Shown here: one piece after another, positions 58,602-64,000 of the stretch
How the letters are laid out: each line of letters starts with the position of its first letter
How positions within the stretch are numbered: position 1 is the stretch's first letter
DNA from: Apus apus
Lineage: Eukaryota > Chordata > Aves > Apodiformes > Apodidae
DNA: 64,000 bases
Direction: 5' to 3'
Assembly: GCF_020740795.1 (NCBI RefSeq)
Contig: NC_067299.1
Span: 6,742,001-6,806,000 of the forward strand
Notes under the pieces: generated by a model
Told to the model about the DNA's origin: nothing
The model's database searches: none
What the model saw: only the letters and a program-made list of their open reading frames with translations
Translations under genes and position numbers: made by a program

Positions 58602-61600
58602 GTAGTTCCTGCTCAAACTCTCATATTTGCTTCCATCTCCTTCGCTTCTTTTGTCTCTCTGCGCTTGTCCTGCCCTCCCGCCTTTCGTCTTGTCTCTCCC
58701 CTCACCCTCTTGGCTCTTCTGATTGGAATGATGATGTTTGTCCCGCTGAGGGGAGAAGCAGGGCACGTCTTCTCTGGCCTGCAACAGCGTCTGACAGGCT
58801 GTAAAATAAGGTGATAAAGTAGACCCTGTCCTCTGGTGGCTCTGTTTGTTTCCATCAGTCATTAAAGCTGGAGCAGCCCAGTTGTTCTCTGTGTGTGTCA
58901 GACTCCTGCAGCCCCCCCATGCTCCTGCTACACCCTCTTGGGGAGCCCTGGGCATCCATGTACCAGAACCTTCTCTAATTCATTGGTGGAACAAGCGTGG
59001 GAGCTGAGGGACCATGAAGGAGAGCACTTAATCCATAAGTGCTCTCAAGAGAAGGTCTGCTTGTTAGCCATGCTTGTCACTGTTGAGTCACGGGATGAGA
59101 AAGATCTTCCAGTCAAGCATGGCCCTGAGTCATGCAGGGCTTTCAAGCTTGAATTGCAGAGGATTTGTTCTCTCCACCTCTGTCTGGAGTGGGAGGGAGT
59201 GGAGCTCTCAGGTGGACATGCCCCGGCAGGAGGAGCTTGGGTTACCCCAGCTCTCCTGCCAAGCTGAGCCACCTCCAGGGCAGAGCCCTAATTTCTCCTG
59301 TTCATATCTCACTGGCGTCTTGTACCCTCACCCTTGCAGAGTCTGTGGGCTCCTGGTTTAGAGCCTGGGTCCCATCCCCGTGCAGCAGCCCTGGGGTCCT
59401 GCAGGGATAGGTGTGAATCTAGCCTGGTGTAGCTGTAGAGATTGTTTGCCAACCCTGGCACAAGTGTCCTGGAGTGGTCAACCACCCCCAAACCTCAGGT
59501 GTTTCCCCCTTCAGGTGAGCAAAGGGGACACTAGAGATGAGTGGCTGTTCAACACAGGGTTGCTTGTGTTGAGGACAGAGAGAAGAGCCCTGAGGTTGAG
59601 GGGAAGAGGCATCTCAGGGAGTTTGTTGGTGCCAGTGTCTCTCTCTTTGGAATCTGTACGTGCAGTGAGGAGGCCTGATGGGGAACTGAGGTCCAAACCC
59701 ACCCGAAGGAGGCAGGGAAGGGTGATAGATGGCAAACTGAAATGGAATGTGAAGGGAAGTATCTTGTGGAAAATGTGTTATGGAGGGAGCTGGGAGGAGG
59801 AGATGCAAACAGTGAGAGCAAGTGTGGAGTAGGATGTGTGATGGAGGGGGAGCAGAAAGCAGGGGGCTGCAGGAGAAGCAGCAAAGAACAGGAGGAGCAA
59901 AGGAAAATGGGAGGTGAAGAAGAGCTGAGCAGAGGTGGGTGGCAGAGGGGCTGGATTGGGATCTCTCCATGGAGCCAGTGGAGTAATGTTGGCTCCTGGC
60001 ACGGGCAGCATCCCTGCAGCCCAGGATGAGGGCTGGGGGGAATGCCCTGGAAACTGCCAAAATGGAGCTGTGGAGTGGCCAGGCCCTCCCACAGAGACAC
60101 TGCCTTGTCCCTGTCACTGGAGGAGCAGGTAAACATAACTGCTGTTGGTGCTGGTCACCTGCTGCTGGTCAATGGCATGGAACTAGATGGAAGGCAAGGT
60201 CTGGCCCAGACACCCAGCCTTGCTCCTCTGCAGTGCAGCTGCCTTCCCCTCGGTGGGCTCTGTAGTGTCCAGCCCCTCCTTGGGGTGGAGGAGACGTGGG
60301 TGCAAGTGCTGGGATGCTGGTAAGACTGGGGTGTTAACAGAGGATATGGCTTGGAACTGCTGAGCAGGGTGGGGAGAGCAGCCAAGCAGGGCAAGAAATG
60401 GGGCAGGTGAGTAGGACAGGATGTGGGCTGGAGGTGAGAGCAGCACACGGTTTTGGGGTGTCCTCCTGGGGAGCAGAGGGGTGGTTGTCACCCTGCCAAG
60501 TGTCACACGTCCCGTCAGTGAGGACAAGATGCTGGTTGATCAGCTGAAGCACCCCAGAGCTCACACCTGGGCCAAGGGCTGGCAGTGCTGGGCCAGGGAG
60601 GGCACCAGTCTGGGCCCCTGGGGGTGGCCAGGCCACTGTGCCAGGCTTGGGGACCTGCCTGGCTGCCACCTCCCTGCCAGCTCTCCAATGCCACCTGCTG
60701 GGGACAGGACACCTCCAGGCCTGGGGAGCAGGGAGGGGACAGTTGTCTCGGGAAGAGGCACTAAGCAGCTCCTTCTCCCACCTGGCAGGGCAGCACTGGT
60801 CCCAGCCATCCTTGTCTTGCTCAGGACGTGCTACAGAGGAGATGCTTGGCCAGCTCTGCCCTTGCCTAGGCTGACCCACGAGAAGGGAGGGTCCCCATTG
60901 CTGGGGAGGCTGGTCCTGCAGATTCCCAGGATAAAGAAGGTGCTCAGTCTCTCCTAGGAACAAGTTGTGTTTGTACAACACCCCTCTGGGCTTAGGAGTT
61001 CTGCTCTGCAGTGTGAGTCCTGAGCCTGACTTTTGGCCGGACTGTTCTCTTGCCCTGTTTTGCACCCTAAATTTGTGCATCGTGGGCCCTTTCTCCTCCC
61101 ACATCCTTCCCCTGGGATCTCCCCTCGTGGAGAGCTCTAGCAGGAGCTGTGCATCCAGAAGGAGGCTGTTGGTGAGCCACAGTAAGAGGTGGTGGGTGCA
61201 GTGTACCCCTGCCAGCCCCTTCCTGCTGCAGACCCTGGCTGCAGGGAGGTCCAGGTGGCAGTGGTGAAAGTCCAGCCAGCTTGGTGAGTAGCTGGGTTGT
61301 GTACAACAAAGGTGCTAATTAGTCAGGACTTGTTAACGGTCTGTGTTTTGTGGCCATGGTGTGTCTGGCCCCAGATGGGTGCTGAAGGTCCCAGGGGAGC
61401 AGTGGTCAGGCTCTGTGCTGTTGGGGGTGCTATCCTGATGGATCTGGGCTGCCTTCCCAAAGGCTTGTCCAGGTCTCTCCGGGGCTGCTGTGCTGCCTGG
61501 GCATGCAGCCAGTCACCACAGAGCTCCCCTGCCTTCCCAGGGCCCTGCCAGGGAGACTGAGGGAAGAAAGTGTTTGGTTTGGGTCTGCTGTGCCACTTGT

Positions 61601-64000
61601 TACCCTCCTGCCTGATGGGAACACTGTCCCTTCCCTTCAGTCTCAGAGGTTTTCCTGTGTGTCCTCTCCATGTGGAATGCTGCAGTACGGAGGGAAGGGA
61701 GCTGAGCACACTTGGCCTTTCTTGCCAAGCAGGCTGGGATTTGGCTTGGCAAGGGGTTAATCCTGGCTGATGCTGCTCCCTGTATGTCTGACCACCTCCA
61801 GCTGGGACTGTGGACTGTGCCAGTGGGATGGGTGGGACTGGGGAGTCCCCCAGCGTTGGGGGAGCTGGTTGTTCCCATGGGGGATCATCTGCTGAAGGAA
61901 CCAGGCTGCAGTAGCAGGGATGCTCTGTGTCCTGACCAGAGCAGCATGGTTGGCTGCTGAAATGCTCAATGTGGAGAAACCCATTTTTGACACCAGATCC
62001 TCCGTCACCTTCCCCATCTCTGAACAGCCCTCCTGGGGGTTGAGGCCAGTAGATCCAACCTTTGCAAATCCAGGAAGCAGAGGGCAGAGGTGATGAGTTA
62101 GGTGACGATCCATGGCAATAAGTAGAAACAACCTGTGTCTGGCCTGTGTTAGGGTATAAAAAAAAAAAGCCTGCTGCCAACCATATGGCTCGTTTTGAGG
62201 TGCAGGAGGAGGTTTGTTACTGCTGCAAGCATTTGGTTGCTGAGGAAGGATTCAAAACACATCTGTTAAATGTTGCCTGTGAAAAGCCCTTGCTTCTGCA
62301 AGCAACTTGTTATCTACTGGGAGGAAGGGGAAGCATTAAAAAAAAAATATATATATAGTTATTCATCTTTTTGTAAGTGGAAGAATGGTGAAACATTCCT
62401 TCACATCCCAGATAAATCAGTAGCACAGCACTAGGCCAGCTGGTGAGGAACAGCACTGGTCGATGCTGCTATTGCATTTTCAATCCTCTATTGAATCCTG
62501 AAAACTCCAGGGACTGAAGAGGCTTTGGTGATCCCAAGGGATGGTTAGAACAAAGATTTGGAGGCAAGCACTCTTATGGAGCTAATGGTGCAGTAAGGAA
62601 GTGATTCATGTCCTGAAGTGCACGTGGCTCGTGCTGTGCCTCCCAGCCTTCTTACAGCTCCCCCTCCGTGCTGCAAGTTCTCAGGATCAAAAGGCTTCCT
62701 TGAAACTGGGCATTCAAGCACTTGCAGCTGGGGACAGGTTTTCTAAAGCATCTGGGCTATACAGCCCTTTCTCTGTCCAGGCCATTGTGGTGGATCTAAA
62801 TGCATTAGAGCGTTGTGGCAGCAGGAGTAGCAGGAACAGACTGGAGATGCCACCATGCAAACCCTTCAGGAGTGGGTTGCCTAAGGGTCTCTTCTGATTG
62901 CCCCCAGCTCCATCCTAATGCCAGCTGCTGAGGTGGTGTCATGCCATTTCCTTTGCCCAAGATCCCTGCTGTGCCCCACAGACTCTACAAGAGCTTTCTT
63001 ACCCTCCCTCTTACCCAGCTCTGCACCAGGGTTTTTGTCTCCTTTTCACTGATAGGATTCGAATGAGCCTGGGTAGTTCTTGGGCAAGTCAGCTCTTTGT
63101 TTGTCTGATCTGCTACAGAGGAAGGAAAATCGGCAGCAGGAGAAAGGAACAGCAGGGGCTCTGGGGAAGGAGCGTCCTCTGCTGTCCTGAACAAGGTGAA
63201 CTGCTCTAAAGCTGCTCAGGTCTGTTCTGCAGGTGGGAGGTGCTGAGCTGGGGCCTTCTGCCAAGTGCTGGGCAGGCCTTGCTGGTGTAACACACCCTCC
63301 CTGCTCCCCACCTTGTCTGCACAGCTTTTTGGCGTTGCTGTCTCCAGCCCCTAGCCAGAGGAGACAAGGAGGAAGGGCACTTGGAAAAGAGCCAGCTGGA
63401 AAACTCAGTCTAGAAGGGCTTGGTGGTCAGTCTGGCAGGCAGCACAGGATCCTCAGGAAGAAGCGTGTGGTGGGCGTTGTGACTGGGTGCCTGTGGAAGT
63501 GGCTGGAGTTGTGGTGGGTAACAGCTAGCCCTGCTCAAATGGTCCTCTCCCAAACCTCTGGAGCAGAAGCAGCTGGAGCTCCTGTCTCACGTGTGACCAT
63601 AAAGGTCTCTTGTGGTTGCAAGCCAGAGCCTGGTTCCAACTGTCACACGTGGAAAGTGCCAGCCTGGAGCAGGGACACCACCAAGCACTGCTGGGAGGGC
63701 TTCAGGCACAGCTCCCGCTGGGCTGAGCTCTGACCACGAGCTGGGACAGTTCAGGCTGGTTGCATCCCTGTGCCACTCACTGAGCTGTGTGTGAGCAAGG
63801 TCCCAGCAGAGGAGAGACCCCTTGGGATAAGACAAGGAGCTGCACCCCCAGTGGGGTCTGGTGATGAGGCCTTGAAGCAGCTCCTGGCACTGCTGAGCTG
63901 GAAGGCTGGGCCTTGCTCGGGCTTCCCCTTGTCTCCTGCTCTTCTTGTGGCTGTTCTTGGCAGTGCTTTTCCAGGGGATTTGGACATACCCCTGAAGTCG
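58602..64000 (+). other. DTX2: DTX2 intron 5 (runs off the window)
   Basis: I see no RING-type cysteine pattern (CIICM-like) or Deltex C-terminal block, so the remaining exons lie to the right. The sequence is unique, apart from an A-run and short AT repeat at 62338-62358. Confidence 0.6.

Noticed and set aside
58602-64000. DTX2 RING / Deltex C-terminal exons
   Set aside because: No CIICM-type cysteine pattern or conserved DTC block is visible in any frame.

Overview
The window is avian nuclear DNA. CR1 LINE 3' ends recur in both orientations. Exons are short, obey GT-AG and are separated by large introns. Promoters are GC-rich CpG islands, and there is no bacterial gene density. The CR1 copies share a 3' module that I associate with neoavian birds, but the species cannot be fixed from sequence alone. 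The gene order YWHAG(-), SSC4D(-), DTX2(+) matches human 7q11.23, which in birds should be a microchromosome (chicken chr19, from memory). I see no tRNA, rRNA, CRISPR or prokaryotic feature.

Layout. Positions 1-2589 are the start of YWHAG intron 1, with a 33-bp minisatellite. YWHAG coding exon 1 (29 codons) is at 2590-2676 on the minus strand, inside a CpG-island promoter. That promoter carries a near-perfect 29-bp inverted repeat, each arm a ZNF143/SBS-type site. Positions 3.2-13.6 kb are intergenic: CR1 copies, a discrete repeat copy, a CRE-bearing candidate enhancer and a C-rich minisatellite. Positions 14,912-24,613 hold a complete 10-exon reading frame for SSC4D on the minus strand: signal peptide and four group B SRCR domains, 548 residues. 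Every intron is phase 1. Four repeat insertions and a 21-bp minisatellite lie in its introns.

Positions 24.6-33.1 kb are mostly anonymous. In mammals ZP3 sits here, and I find no trace of it. Near its end, at 31.79-32.34 kb, two or three short plus-strand segments are flanked by good splice signals and join in one frame. I do not recognise the product; this is the best candidate for something undescribed. The DTX2 promoter is at 33.09-33.34 kb and has an NRF1 palindrome and evenly spaced CACGCCC boxes. Its non-coding first exon is followed by four coding exons (37,860-58,601). These encode the two WWE domains and the linker of a Deltex E3 ubiquitin ligase. The RING and Deltex C-terminal exons lie beyond 64,000. 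DTX2 introns hold CR1 copies and a homogeneous 27-copy 10-bp array at 53.06-53.33 kb.

The three known genes are linked by conserved synteny, not by a shared pathway: 14-3-3 gamma (phosphoprotein adaptor), SSC4D (secreted scavenger-receptor protein) and DTX2 (Notch-pathway ubiquitin ligase).
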